A DNA stretch of 64,000 bases, taken from the NCBI GenBank assembly GCA_039707655.1, contig CM077676.1, positions 82,919,895 through 82,983,894 on the forward strand. Reading direction: 5' to 3'. The position numbers and the translations under genes were made by a program. The stretch comes from Elymus sibiricus (taxonomy: Eukaryota; Streptophyta; Magnoliopsida; Poales; Poaceae). The notes beneath the pieces are model-generated. The model saw nothing but the letters and a program-made list of their open reading frames with translations, had not been told where the DNA came from and did no database searches. Below, piece by piece: positions 30,881 to 43,831 of this stretch (positions are counted from its first letter, which is position 1; each line of letters starts with the position of its first letter).

Positions 30881-33338
30881 TATCACCCTCGGCACTCGAT
30901 AGTAGCTCTGCAGAGTCGTACAACTAAGGGGGTGTGCGATGCTGTGTCGGTCTCTGCACATCGATTGCATTGATCGAAACATCCGGAAGCAAAGCATGAA
31001 AACACGGACAAGGGTGCGGGGCCACTAATGGATCACTAACCATTCTATACTAAGCAATATAGGATAGCAGGTAAAGTATCAACAACAAGTTACAAAATCA
31101 GGCTATGCATCAGAATGGGAGCTATAGAACTACAGTAGCAAAATCTAATGCAAGCACGAGAGAGAAAGAATGGGCGATATAGGAATGATCAAGGGGGTTT
31201 TGCTTGCCTGGAAGCTCTGCTGAGAGGGGCTGGACATCAGAAGTGTAGTCGTACTCGGGAGCAGCGTCGGTCTCGGAGTCTACCGGAGAGAACAGGGGGA
31301 AGAAACAATAAATACAAAGCAAACATATGCAACACAATGCATGACATGGCAATATGCTGTGCTAGGGGCGACCTAACGCGATGCTACACGTTGCAGACGG
31401 AGCGGGAAAATATCTGGGAATATTTCCCGGCTTTAGGCAATTATCAGACAGACGATCCGGAGGGGAAGGTTCCATATTTGCAGTGTTGGAGGCATGTGAC
31501 AGGTATGTGGATGGCATATTCGGATTCGTCTTATTTTTCTGATCATTTTTCATATATAAATTATTTCATCCGAGTTACGGATTATTTTATATGTTTTTTC
31601 AAAGTTTTAATCATTTTCTAGAATTTATGGAATTATTTTAATTTCGAAAAACAACTAAATACTTTTTACACCCACTGTGGGCTAGCCACAGAGGATGACA
31701 TGTGGGCCAGGTGAATGCTGACTCATCAGTCAGCTTTGACCACGCTGACTGGTTAACGGGGGCCCACTGGACCCACCTGCCAGTGACTGGGCTTGCCCAG
31801 TCAGCTGGTTTGACTGGTCAACTGGGCCCGGGGGGCCCAGCTGTCATACACTGCTAACTTAACAGCGTTTAAACTAAACTAATTTAGTTTAATTAGGGGT
31901 GCGGGCCCTGGCTGTCAGTGAAACAGTTAAACAGTAAACTATATTTTAAAACCTAATTATCTACAGGGCATGGGCCCACGCGTCAGCGACTCAGGGGCAC
32001 TGTTAGTGGGTTAATTAACCGGCTTAGCCGGCGCTTAAACGTCGGCGACGGTCAGACGCGGCGGAGCCGCATGGGATTTGCCCAGGGGCCGCGCCGCGGC
32101 GAGCTGAGGCCACCAGAAGGTAGCCCTCGCTCGTCCGTGTCCAATGAGGGCGGCGGCGAGCCCTGGGGTGTCCGGAGTTGAGCAGGTCAACGACGTCGGG
32201 CGGTGCCGGAGCTACGGCATCATTCGAGAACGAGGCGGGAGCGGCCAGGAGGCGAGCTAGTGGGGTGTTCGACTCCAGGGACGCTCTGGAGCGCGCCTAT
32301 CGTATGCGCTGGAGCTGGAGAGCTCGCGCGGCTCGCGTACTGCGTATGCACTGGAGCTAGAGAGCGCACGAGGGCAGGGAGAGAGAGGGGAACGAGCGGA
32401 GCTCACCGAGAGAGCACACGGTGGCTCGGTGTTCGGCTTAGGAGCGGTAGAGGTGGCGGGATCGGCAATGGCGTCGCGGTGGCCGTGGAGGAAGAAGACG
32501 ACGGATCCGGCGATGGAGACGCTCCCGGTTCGAGCGAGAGGAAGGGGAGGAAGTAGTCGATGACGGCGGCCTCGTCTGACACAGAGAGGCGGCGAGGAGG
32601 GCACGGTGGCCGTGGTCGTGAGGCAGCGTGGCGACGACGACGCTCGGTTGAGGTGGGGAGGAGTGAGCAAGCGAGGGAGAGGAAGGGAGAGTGGCGGAGG
32701 GCGTCCATGGGGGAGTGGGGAGCGCTGGGGTGGCCTTATCCTCTCCTCCTGCCTACTCCATCGCCGTGGCGGCTGTCGGCCGCGCGAGCGCGCACGCAGT
32801 GACACGCGCGAGGGAGCAGGTGGGAGGATGACGATGAGAGAGGTGGGCTGGGCCGGTACTGTAGCAGTGGGCCGGTTGGTGCACATGTGCGTTTCTCTCC
32901 GTATCCTTTCTGTAAATCAAATAGCTCCTGTTTCCTATTTAGTTTAGCTAGTAAATGAATTTTTCTCAACATGAAACTTGGCACAAAAATACAGGGCAAT
33001 ATTCTGGGCTAGCACAAAAAGTTTCAGGGCAAATGGAAAAGGTTAAGCATTTTTAGAAATCGAAAAGGCCAGGATAAATGCTGCTGGACCACTCAAATAA
33101 TTCCCAGGGATATTTTGGGAATTTAGATGAGGTTGGTTACAGCATGACAAATACTTAGAGAATATTTGCCAAATAATGAACTATTTTGATTGCATGACAG
33201 AAGAAGTAAATATTTGAAATGCAATTCAAATTGGAATTTGGCTCTGATTTTGGACAAGTGGCAGATTGGCTTAGTGTTCATGATGACATGACCTCCGTTA
33301 GGGGGAGATCACTGTAGTATGATACTGGGGGTGTTACA
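30881..33338. mobile_element. Right part of large solo-LTR-like element X2
   Basis: Resumes X2 after G1. It is collinear with X1 from about 1490 to 3696: shared words CATATTCGGATTCGTC near 2020/31518 and AAAAAGTTTCAG near 3375/33015. A CpG-rich block at 31980-32880 corresponds to 2480-3240 of X1. The end is CTGGGGGTGTTACA, then the second CACAT duplication. ORFs in the GC block are not conserved between X1 and X2 and are not called. Confidence 0.75.
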
Positions 33339-33874
33339 CACATACCAAGGAGTAATTCGTCAAAACAGTTTTGGAAATGGAGTTCCGAGCAAGGAGATCA
33401 AAAATCACAGCAATATGAGCAAGAACACGGGCTTGGGAGTAAGTTTGATTTTTTCTAGAGGAAGAAGAAGGAGATGGGTGGCTGGCATAAGTGAGTGGGT
33501 CCCTGTGGGACCCATAAGCCTGCTGGACGCGCCCTGTGAGCTTGTGGCTCACAGGTGCACCCCCCCTGGGGTGTGTTCAGTGCCAAAAATTCTTAAATAT
33601 TGCATAAAAAATCATACTAAATTTTCAGGGCATTCTGAGAACTTTTATTTTTGGGCCATTTTTTATTGCACGGAAAATTCAGAAAACAGGATAATCATGG
33701 CATTTTACTTTATTCAACTATAAATAATAGAAAGCAAAAGGTGGGTACAGAAAGTTGTGCTTACTAAATTCATCGGCCACATGCCCCTCAAAAAGAATCC
33801 ATTAATAAGGTTGATCAAGTCTTATTAACAAACTACTTCCGAATGGCATGAAACCGAAGAATCTTCGTATAGCA

Positions 33875-36658
33875 CTAAGTTACCTCAACGGGGATATGCA
33901 TTTCCCCAACAATAAGAATTTTATATTTCTTTTTGACAGTAGGGAGAGGAATTTTGAAACCTCTAATAGTAATCGTCGAAACCTTTTCAATACAATTGAT
34001 ACCATTCACTAAACTTTGTTTCTTCGGGAAATAAACCGTATGCTCATTACCATTGACATGAAAAGTAACCTTGCTTTTGTTGCAATCAATAACAGCCCCT
34101 GCAGTGTTCGAAAAGGGTCTTCCAAGGATAATCGACATGTTGTCGTCGTCGGGCATATCAAGTATAACAAAGTCCGTTAAGATAGTAACATTTGCAACAA
34201 CAACGGGGACATCCTCGCAAATTCTAATAAGTATAGCAGTTGATTTATCAACCATTTGCAAAGATATTTCAGTAGGTGTAAGCTTATTCAAATCAAGTCT
34301 TCTATATAAAGAGAAGGAAATAACACTAACACCGGCTCCCAAATCACATAGAGCAGTTTTAACATAACTTCTTTTAATGGAGCATGGTATAGTAGGTATT
34401 CCCGGATCTCCTAACTTTTTAGGTACTCCACCCTTAAAAGAATAATTTGCAAGCATGGTGGAAATTTCAGCTTCTGGTATTTTTCTTTTATTAGTGACAA
34501 TATCTTTCATGTATTTAGCATAGGGAGACATTTTCAACATATCAATCAAGAGAGTGCGCAAAAAGACAGGTCTAAGCATTTCAATGAAGCGCTCAAAGTC
34601 TTCCTCATCCTTATTTTTAGATGGTTTAGTGGGAAAAGGCATGGGTTTTTGAACCCATGTTTCTCTTTCCTTCCCATGTTTTCTAGCAACGAAGTCTCTT
34701 TTATCATATCTTTTGTTCTTAGGAGGTGGGTTATCAAGATCAACAGCAGGTTCTATTTCTACCTCTTTATCTGGTTGAGCATCAACATGAACATCATCAT
34801 CATCATTATCATTATCTTTATCATTATCAGTATCACTAGGTGGATGTTCATTACCAGATTGTGTCTCGGCATCAGAAATAGAAACATCATTTTGGTTCTC
34901 AGGAGGTTTTTCTATCTCAGGTTGACTAGCAGCATGCAAAGTCCTATCATTTTTCTTTTTCTTTTTCTTCTTAGATGAACTAGGCACATCAATATTATTT
35001 CTCTGAGAATCTTGTTCAATTCTTTTAGGATGACCTTCAGGATATAGAGGATCCTGAGTCATTCTACCTCCTCTAGTAACAACTCTAACAGCATGATCAT
35101 TTATTTTATTATTCATCTCATCAAGCAAATCATTTTGTGACTTAGCTATTTGTTCTAACTGAGTTTGGACCATAGAAGCATGTTTACTCAAACCCTTATC
35201 ATCATTAGCAATTCTAAACATCAAATCACTCAAGCGATCAATCATGATGGCATTTCTTTTCAATTGATTGCTAACATGCATATTGAAATTCTCTTGCTTA
35301 ACAATGTAGTTATCAAATTCATCCAAGCATTGACTAGAAGATTTATTATAGGGAATATCATTTTCACCAAATCTACGAAGAGAATTTACCTCTACTACCT
35401 ATGTCGAGATATCGAGCCCATGTATTTCTTCAATAGGTGGTAAATTCTTAACATCTTCAACCTTAATACTTTTTTCTTTCATAGATTTCTTAGCTTCTTG
35501 CATATCTTCTGGACTGAGGAATAGAAGGCCTCTCTTCTTCGGAGTTGGCTTAAGAGGTGGTTCAGGCAGTGTCCAATCATCGCCATTTCTCAATATATTA
35601 TTTAATAGTTCTTCAACCTGTCCAACAGTTCGTTCCCTGAAAACACAACCAGCACAACTATCTAGGTAGTCCCTAGAAGCATCGGTTAGTCCATTATAAA
35701 AGATATCAAGTATTTCATTTTTCTTAAGAGGATGATCAGGCAAAGCATTAAGTAATTGGAGAAGCCTCCCGCAAGCTTGAGGGAGATTCTCTTCTTCAAT
35801 TTGCACAAAGTTAAATATTTCCTGTAAGGCAGCTTGTTTCCTATGAGCGGAAAAATATTTCTCAGAGAAGTAATATATCATATCCTGGGAACTACGCACA
35901 CAACCAGGAGCAAGAGTATTAAACCATATCTTAGCATCACCCTTTAATGAGAAAGGAAACAACTTAAGAATGTAGTAGTAGCGAATATTTTCCTCATGAG
36001 CAAATAGGGTGGCAATATCATTTAATTTAGTAAGGTGTGCCACAACAGTTTCAGATTCATAACCATGAAAATGATCAGATTCAACCAAAGTAATTAACTC
36101 AGGATCGACAGAGAATTCATAATCCTTATCAGTAACAAATATAGGAGATTTAGCAAACTTAGGATCATATTTCATTCTCTCCCTCATAGATTTTTCTTTC
36201 AATTCAGCAAGCAATTTTCTAACATCATCTCTATCATTACAAGCAAGAATTGCCCTAGCTGTCTCTCCATCAAAAACATAACCATCAGGTATCTTAGGCA
36301 TTTCAACTCTAGTAGGAGGACTAGGCATAATAGGTGAATCATAATTTTCAAGAGTTTCAGCAATTTCAGCATTCTCAATTTCTTTAGCTTTAGCAAGTTG
36401 TTCATCAAGAAATTCACCTAGTGGCACAGTATTATCAAGCATAGTACTAGCATCATCATAAGTATCATTCATAGCAGAAGTAGTATCATCATTAACTTGC
36501 GACATATCAGAATGAATAACAGGTGGTGGTGTCGCAAGCCTACTCAAAACAGAAGGTGAATCAAGTGCAGAGTGTGATGGAAATTCCTTACCTCCTCTAG
36601 TCATAGAGGGGACGATCTTGGTCTTAGCGTCTTTCAGATTCTTCATAGTGATCAACAA
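33875..36658 (-). pseudogene. gag-protease frame of G3 with one internal stop
   Basis: The frame opens at 36658 and is the same frame to the stop at 33875 (about 927 codons), except for an in-frame TAG at 35399-35401 after GLDIST. The first part carries a retrotransposon gag signature (LKLFPFSLKGDAKIWFNTL ... YFSEKYFSAHRKQAALQEI ... EILDIFYNGL). The middle is a Lys-rich and Asp-rich linker with a run of DNDNDDDD-type residues. The end is a retropepsin-like domain with CDLGAGVSVIS (plant gypsy DLGA variant of the D-T/S-G active site) and SIILGRPFSNTAGA. Gag would form the particle, and protease would process it. PBS and LTR lie immediately upstream. Confidence 0.85.
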
Positions 36659-36694
36659 ATATAAATCCTAAGTGACTCAACAGATAGAGCTATG

Positions 36695-36713
36695 CTCCCC
36701 GGCAACGGCGCCA
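36695..36713 (-). promoter_or_regulatory. Primer-binding site of G3
   Basis: TGGCGCCGTTGCCGGGGAG on the minus strand, 11 nt from the LTR edge at 36725. Identical in sequence and spacing to G1. Confidence 0.85.
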
Positions 36714-36724
36714 GAAAAAGGTCT

Positions 36725-37824
36725 TGATAACCCACAAGTATAGGGGATCGCAACAGTTTTCGTGGGTAGTATTTCACCCAGATTTATTGATTTGACACAA
36801 GGGGAGCCAAAGAATATTTGTGAGTATTAGCAGTTGAGTTGTCAGTTCAACCACACCTGGAGAACAAATATCTGCAGCAAAGTATTTAGTAGCACAGTAG
36901 TGTGATAGTTTTGATAGCAGTAGTAACAGTAGCAACGGTAATAGTAACAGTGACAGAAGCAGTTTTGTAGTGATTGTAACAGCAGCAGCAACGAAAGTAA
37001 CTTAGCAAAGATCAATATGCGAAAAGCGTAGGCATTGGATCAGTGATGGATAATTATGTTGGATGACATTCATCATGTAACAGTCACAACCTAGGGCGAT
37101 ACACAATAGCTCCAATTCATCAATATAATGTAGGCATGTAGTCCATATATAGTCATACGTGCTTATAGTAAGAACTTGCATGACATCTTTTGTCCTACCC
37201 TCCCATGGCAGCGGGGTCCATAAGGAAATCTAAGGGATATTAAGGCTTCCTTTTAATAGAGAACCAGAACAAAGCATTAACACATAGTGAATACATGAAC
37301 TCCTCAAACTATGGTAATCACCGGAAAGAATCCCAATTATTGTCACCTTTGGGTATGCGGATCATAACACGTAATAGGTGCATATAACTTACAAGATAGG
37401 ATCAAGAAAACAAATATATTTATGAAAACATAAAGGGTTCAGATCTGAAATCATGGCACTCGGGCCCTAGTGATAAGCATTAAGCATAGCAAAGTCATAG
37501 CAACATCAATCTCAGAACATAGTGGATACTAGGGATCAAAGCCCTAACAAATTGACTCGATTACATGATAAATCTCATCCAACCCATCACCGTCCAGCAA
37601 GCCTATGAAGAAATTACTCATTCCCGGTGGTGAGCATCATGAAATTGGTGATGGAGGATGGTTGATGATGACGACGGCGTCGAATCCCCCTCTCCGGAGC
37701 CCAGAACGGACTCCAGATCAGCCCTCCCGATGAAGAACAGGAGGTGGCGGCGGCTCCGTATCGTAAAACGTGATGATTCTTTCTCTCTGATTTTTTCTGG
37801 ACGAATAGGTACTTATAGCATTGG
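36725..37824 (-). repeat. Truncated 5' LTR of G3
   Basis: It starts TGATAACCCACAAGTATAGG on the plus strand, then runs through CAGTAGTAACAGTAGCAACGG-type imperfect triplet repeats (36905-36985). About 1.1 kb is kept. Near the end TTATAGCATTGGAATTA resembles the TATA region of the G2 LTR (TTATAGCGCTGGAATTA at 40656). The LTR stops at about 37825 within AATTA, where it joins G2-type internal DNA, so its U3 is lost. Confidence 0.8.
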
Positions 37825-39468
37825 AATTAAAGTCCTTGTGATCCAAAGTAGTGGGTGCATTAATATTTAAAGTTTTGACCTCCCCTAACCCACTTTTTTT
37901 TATTTTTCTCATCAAGATTATCACCCTCCCAGCAATTGGGACTCCTTCTATCTAAAGTTGACTCTTCTTCAGTCCCTTTTTCATCAAGTTTTATGTTACT
38001 AAATAATGATTCAATAGGGGTGACACCAATCATTTTAATATCTTCATCATTACTACGATAGAAACCGGGTGGAATCGCTTTTTCTAGAAATTCTCGCTTA
38101 TCTCTCAACCTAGTGGTACTTTCTTTATTTTCATTAATGGAGACATAGATAGCTTTAATAGACTCATTTATATCATGCTTGGGTGGCAAAATTTTAGTTT
38201 TGAGATTTTCCACATCATGAGCAATTCTATCCATATTCCTAGCCAATTCATCAACTCTATTCAATTTTTCTTCTATCATAGCATTCAAATTCTTTAATAT
38301 TACTTTCAAGATCAAAGGACATCTTATTATTATTATTATAAGAATTACCATAAGGATTGCCATAATTATTAGAGGAATTTCCAGGAAACAGTCTTGGATT
38401 GAAATTACCCCTATAAGCATTGTTGTTGAAATTATTTCTAGAGACAAAATTCACATCAATAGCATCATTATTTTGCTCAATCAAGGTAGAGAATGGCACA
38501 ACATTAGGATCAATATAAGCATTTTTACTAGCAACCAATTTCAATAAAGCATCCATCTTATCACTCAAAGTATTAATTTCTTCAACAGAATTTACCTTCT
38601 TACCAGTTGGAGTTCGTTCAGTGTGCCATTGAGAATAATTTGTCATGATATTATCAAGAAGTTTTGTAGCTTCTCCCAATGTAATTTCCATAAAAGTACC
38701 ACCTGCGGCAGAGTCTAGCAAATTTCTAGAGGCAAAGTTTAGTCCCGCATAAATTTTTGTATGATCATCCATAAATTTAATCCATGAGTCGGGCAATTTC
38801 TTATCATTAATTTAATTCTCTCCAAAGATTGTGCAACATGTTCATGCTCAAGTTGCTTAAAATTCATAATTTGATTTCTTAGAGAAATAATCTTAGCGGG
38901 AGGAAAATACTTGGTAATAAAAGCATCCTTACACTTATCCCAAGAATCAATACTATTTCTAGGCAAGGATGAAAACCAAGTTTTAGCACGGTCTCGTAGT
39001 GAGAACAGAATTTTTTTAATTTGACAATATCATTATCCACATCTTTTTTCTTTTGCATATCACAAAGCTCAACGAAAGTATTTAGATGGGATGCAGCATC
39101 TTCATTAGGACTACTAGAAAATTGTTCTTTTATAACAAGATTAAGCAAATCAGCATTAATGTCACACGACTCCGCACTAGTGGCGGGAGGAGAAATAGGA
39201 GTACTAATAAAATCATTATCATTAGTATTGGAAAAGTCACACAATTTGTATTTTCTTGAGACATCGTGATGAAGCAAGCAAACTAGCAAACAAGCAAATA
39301 AAAATATTTTTTCGTTTTTGTAAAAAAAATTAGAAGTGGGGGAGATGAAAACTAGAGGCAAATGCAAATAAAAGGCAAATAAAATAAATGCAAGTGGATG
39401 ATTGTTTGTGCGAAGGTACTTGGTAATTTTGATGATGTCTCCCCGGTAACGGCGCCAGAAATTCTTCC
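37825..39468 (-). pseudogene. Degenerate gag fragment of a G2-type element
   Basis: Close copy of 54405-56076 (PBS-side half of G2) on the minus strand. Recognisable gag residues are AITKYFPP-like (FITKYFPPAKIISLRNQIMNF), CPTHGLNLW and DSAAGGTFMEITLGEA. The frame is broken several times, including a shift right after the start codon region near 39260 and one near 39015. Downstream protease sequence is missing because of the junction at 37825. The PBS is at 39439-39457. Confidence 0.8.
39439..39457 (-). promoter_or_regulatory. Primer-binding site of the truncated G2-type copy
   Basis: The plus strand reads CTCCCCGGTAACGGCGCCA, one mismatch from the other three PBS copies. It is 11 nt from the LTR at 39469, which shows that this LTR is the 5' LTR of the truncated copy on its left. 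Confidence 0.8.
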
Positions 39469-41013
39469 TGCTACTTGTAGACTACGTTGGTATTTCCTCG
39501 AAGAGGAGAGGATGATGCAGTATAGTAGAGATAAGTATTTCCCTCAGTTAAGAACCAAGGTTATCAATCCAGTAGGAGAACCAAGCAAAATTCCGTTAAG
39601 CGCACCTGCACACACAAGAGCAAACACTTGCACCCAACGCAAATAAGAGGGTTGTCAATCCTCTTAACGGTTATTTGCAAGGATTAAATCTTATAGAGGT
39701 AAATAGATAAACTAAAATACTAATTAAAATAAAAGTAAATAAATTGTAGCAAGGTATTTTTAGGTTTTTTATATATGATAAAGTAGACCCGGGGGCCATA
39801 GTTTTCACTAGAGGCTTCTCTCTTGAACACATAGCATACGGTGGGTAAACAAATTACTGTTGGGCAATTGATAGAAAAGCAAATAATTATGACGGATTCA
39901 TGGAAATGATCATGTATATAGGCATCACGTCCGAGACAAGTAGACCGACTCCTGCCTGCATCTACTACTATTACTCCACCCATCGACCGCTATCCAGCAT
40001 GCATCTAGGGTATTAAGTAAGAAACAGAGTAACGCCTTAAGCAAGATGACATGATGTAGACAAAGTAAACTCAAGCAATATGATTAAACCCCATCTTTTT
40101 ATCCTTAATGGCAACAATACAAATACATGTCATGTCCCTTTCTGTCACTGGGATTGAGCACCGCAAGATTGAACCCATCACAAAGCACCTCTCCCATTGC
40201 AAGACAAATCAATCTAGTAAGCCAAACCAAATCGATAGATCAGAGAGAAATACAAAGCTATAATAATCATGCATAAAAGAGTTCAGAGAAGACTCAAATA
40301 TTTCTCATGAAGAATCTGATCATAAACTCACAATTCATCGGATCCCAACAAACACACCGCAAAAGAAGATTACATCGGATAGAACTCCAAGAACATCGAG
40401 GAGAACATGGTATTGAAGATCAAAAAGAGAGAAGAAGCCATCTAGCTACTAGCTATGGACCCGTAGGTCTATGGTAAACTACTCACACATCACCGGAAGG
40501 GCAGCAAGGTTGACGAAGAAGCCCTCCGTGATCGATTCCCCCTCCGGCAGAGTACCGGAAAAGGCCTCTAGATGGGATCACAGAAGAACAGAGGCTTGCG
40601 GCGGCGGAAAGGTTTTCTCTTCTGTCTTTCTGGTATATTGGGAATATTTTAAAATTTATAGCGCTGGAATTAGGTCAGGAGGGGCAACGAGGGGCCCACA
40701 AGCCTGGGGGCGCGCCCTCCAGGCTTGTCGCCTCCTCGTGGCTCTTCTGGTCTTCTCCCGAAGCTTCGTGGGTCTCTTCTGGTCCAGGAAAAATTAATCC
40801 AATGTTTTTTTCTCGTTTGGACACTTTTTGATTATGATTTTCTGAAAAGGCAAAAACAAGCAAAAAACAGCAACTAGCACTGGGCACTGGGTTAATAGGT
40901 TAGTCCCAAAAAACAAGATATATAATGGCATATAATTGCATATAAAACATCCAAGATTGATACTATAATAGCATGGAACAATAAAAAATTATAGATACGT
41001 TGGAGACGTATCA
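39469..41013 (-). repeat. Shared LTR of the G2 compound (left)
   Basis: 1545 bp, TGCTACTTGTAG...GACGTATCA. A PBS borders it on the left and PPT-type AGCATCCCCAAGCTT (41014-41028) on the right. TATA-like ATTTATA lies at 40654-40660 (TATAAAT on the minus strand), with the GGCGCGCC stem-loop at about 40690-40745 just upstream of it. I counted about 8 differences from the other LTR in the first 390 bp. Confidence 0.88.
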
Positions 41014-43831
41014 AGCATCCCCAAGCTTAATTCCTGCTCGTCCTCGTGTAGGTAAATGATAAAAACAGAATTTTTGGTGTGGAATGCTACCTATCATGTT
41101 TCATCATGTAATCTCTCTCTTACGCTATGAATAATAAGATCTGAATGATTCAAAGCAATAGTCTATAATTTGATATAAAGACATCAATACTCAGGCATAC
41201 TAATAAAAAATCATGTCTTTCAAAATAAAAATGCTAAAGAACGTTATCCCTACAAAATCATATAATCCTGTCATGCTCCATCTTCTTAACACAAAATATT
41301 TATCATGCACTACCCCGGTTTTAGCCAAGCAATTGGTTCATACTTTTTAACGTGCTTCAACTTTTTCAACCCCTACTCAATACATGAGCGCAAGCCATGG
41401 ATATAGCACTATGGGTGGAATAGAATATGGTGGTAGAGATAAATAAGGAGAAGTAAAAAATAAGAAGATAGTCTCACATCAACGAGGCTAATCAACAGGC
41501 TATGGAGATGCCCATGAATTGATGTCAATGCGAGGAGTAGGGATTGCCATGCAACGGATGCACTAAGAGCAATAAGTGTATGAAAGCTCAACATGAAAAC
41601 TAAGTGGGTGTGCATACAACTTGCTTGCTCATGAAGACCTCAGGCGTTTGAGGAAGCCCATCATCGGAATATACAAGCCAAGTTCTATAATGAAAAATTC
41701 CCACTAGTATATGAAAGTGACGAAATAGGAGACTCTCTATATGAACAACATGGTACTACTCTAAAGCACAAGTGTGGAAAAAGGATAGTAACATTGCCCC
41801 TTCTCTCTTTTTCTCTCATTTTTTTTCATGGCTCTTTTTGGCCTCTTTTTTTTCTTTTCCTTTTTTTTATTTTTCGTCCGGAGTCTCATCCCGACTTGTG
41901 GGAGAATCATGGTCTCCATCATCCTTTCCTCACTGGGACAATGCTCTAATAATGATGATCATCACACTTTTATTTACTTACAACTCAATATTACAACTCG
42001 ATACTAGAACAAAAATATGACTCTATATGAATGCCTCTGGCAGTGTACCAGGATGTGCAATGATGCTAGCGTAACATGTATAAAAATGATGAACGGTGGC
42101 TGAGCCACAAATACTATGTCAGCTATATGATCATGCAAAGCAATATGACAATGACGATGTGTGTCATAAAAACGGAACGGTGGAAGTTGCATGGCAATAT
42201 ATCTCAGAATGACTATGGAAATGCCATGATAGGTAGGTATGGTGGTTTTTTTGAGGAAGATATAAAGAGGCTTATGTGTGATAGAGCGTATCATATCACG
42301 GGGTTTGGATGCACCGGCGAAGTTTGCACCAACTCTCGATGTGAGAAAGGGCAATGCACGGTACCGAAGAGGCTAGCAAATTGCGGAAGGGTGAGAGTGT
42401 GTATAATCCATGGACTCACATTAGTCATAAAGAACACACATACTTATTGTGAAAGTTTATTAGCCCTCGAAGCAAATTACTACTACGCATGCCCCTAGGG
42501 GGGAGGTTGGTAGGAGTTAACCATCACGCACCCCCGACCGCTACACAAAGGAAGACAATCAATAATAAATCATGCTCCAACTTCTTAGCATAACGACAGA
42601 TCATACGTGCATACTTCGGGAATCACAAACCTTAACACCAATATTCTTACTAAACCACAATTATCTACTAATACCTCCCACATATTACCATATTAATATC
42701 GCAAAACTATTGCAAGGAATCAAACTTATCATATTTAGTGATCTAGATGAAAGATTTTATTATATCCCTCTTGAATACCTATCATATCAGGACCAAATTC
42801 ATAACCCGTGCATATTACCATTGCTATTCATTAGACTCTCAAAAAGATATAAGTGAAGCATGAAAGTGCAACTATTTCTTTAAAATATAACCACCGCCGT
42901 GCTCTAAAAGATATAAGTGAAGCACTAGAGCAACTGCCTAGCTCAAAAGATATAAATAAAGCACATAGAGTATTCTAAGAAATCACGAATAATGTGTGTC
43001 CCTCTCAAAAAGTTGTGTTCAGCAAAGATGATCAAACTAAAAAGCAAACAAACTATATCACAAGACGCTCCAAGTAAAACACACATCATGTGATGAATAA
43101 AAATATAGCTCCAAGTGAGTTGCCGATAGATTGTAGACGAAAGAGGGGATGCCTTCCGGGGCATCCCCAAGCTTAGACGCTTGAGTCTTCCTTGAATATT
43201 ACCTTGGGGTGCCTTGGGCATCCCCAAGCTTAGGCTCTTGCCGCTCCTTATTCCTTTGTCCATCGTAGTCTCACCCAAAACTTGAAAACTTCAGCACACA
43301 AAACTCAACAGAAACCTCGTGAGATCCGTTAGTATAACAAAAAAATCTTAAACTTTAGGTACTGTTGTAAATTGATTCATATTTAATATTGGCATAAAGC
43401 TACTGTACTCCAACTTCTCCATGACTCATACCCCCCGATACGATCCATAGATTCATCAAAATAAGCAAACTATGCAACAAAAACAGAATCTGTCTAAAAC
43501 AGAATAGTCTGTAAAGATCTGAATTAACGTCATACTTCTCTAACTCCAAAAATTCTGAAAAATTAGGAAAACGTGTGCAATTCATATATGAATACTGTGT
43601 AAAAAATTCAGAATTTTATCACGCTCCAGCAAAAATCAAAATTCCAGAACTGGACGCAAAAGTTTCTATTTTCCAACAACATCAATCATACAATCTTCCA
43701 AATCATCCCAAAGGCATTACTTGGCACAAAAACTAATTAAAACATAAAAATACAATCATAACAGAGGCTACAATTGTGTAAACACTCAAGAACAGAATGT
43801 AAAAGAAAAATTATTTTATTCATTGGGTTGC
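41014..43831 (-). mobile_element. 3' non-coding internal region of G2
   Basis: Begins with the PPT. Positions 41029-41260 match G1. Positions 41300-42540 are AT-rich and specific to G2; the plus-strand frame at 42076-42498 is antisense to the element and has no recognisable domain. Positions 42695-42970 match G1 26542-26900, including GATATAAGTGAAGCA copies. The paired PPT-like motifs are at 43161-43174 and 43218-43231. S2 interrupts at 43832. Confidence 0.75.
43161..43231 (-). promoter_or_regulatory. Two internal polypurine-tract-like motifs of G2
   Basis: GCATCCCCAAGCTT at 43161-43174 and 43218-43231, each followed by AG(A)...CTTG. This is the same pair as in G1. Confidence 0.6.

Larger units (their letters stand above)
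33339..36724 (-). mobile_element. Right (5') part of Athila-like gypsy element G3
   Basis: Contains the PBS (36695-36713), one broken gag-protease frame (36658-33875), and about 530 bp of non-coding DNA (33344-33874) between the protease stop and the RT-bearing half. That non-coding linker includes a stem-loop-like CGCGCC segment near 33505-33565. Normally gag-protease and RT are nearly continuous in this lineage, so the linker is odd and suggests a chimeric or non-canonical layout. Confidence 0.75.

Noticed and set aside
32178..32947. GC-rich ORFs in X2 (up to 209 aa)
   Set aside because: Same reason as for X1: overlapping on both strands and not conserved between the two copies.
42076..42498. 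140-aa plus-strand ORF in the G2 3' region
   Set aside because: Antisense to the element, no domain, and lies in a block otherwise full of stops; treated as chance.
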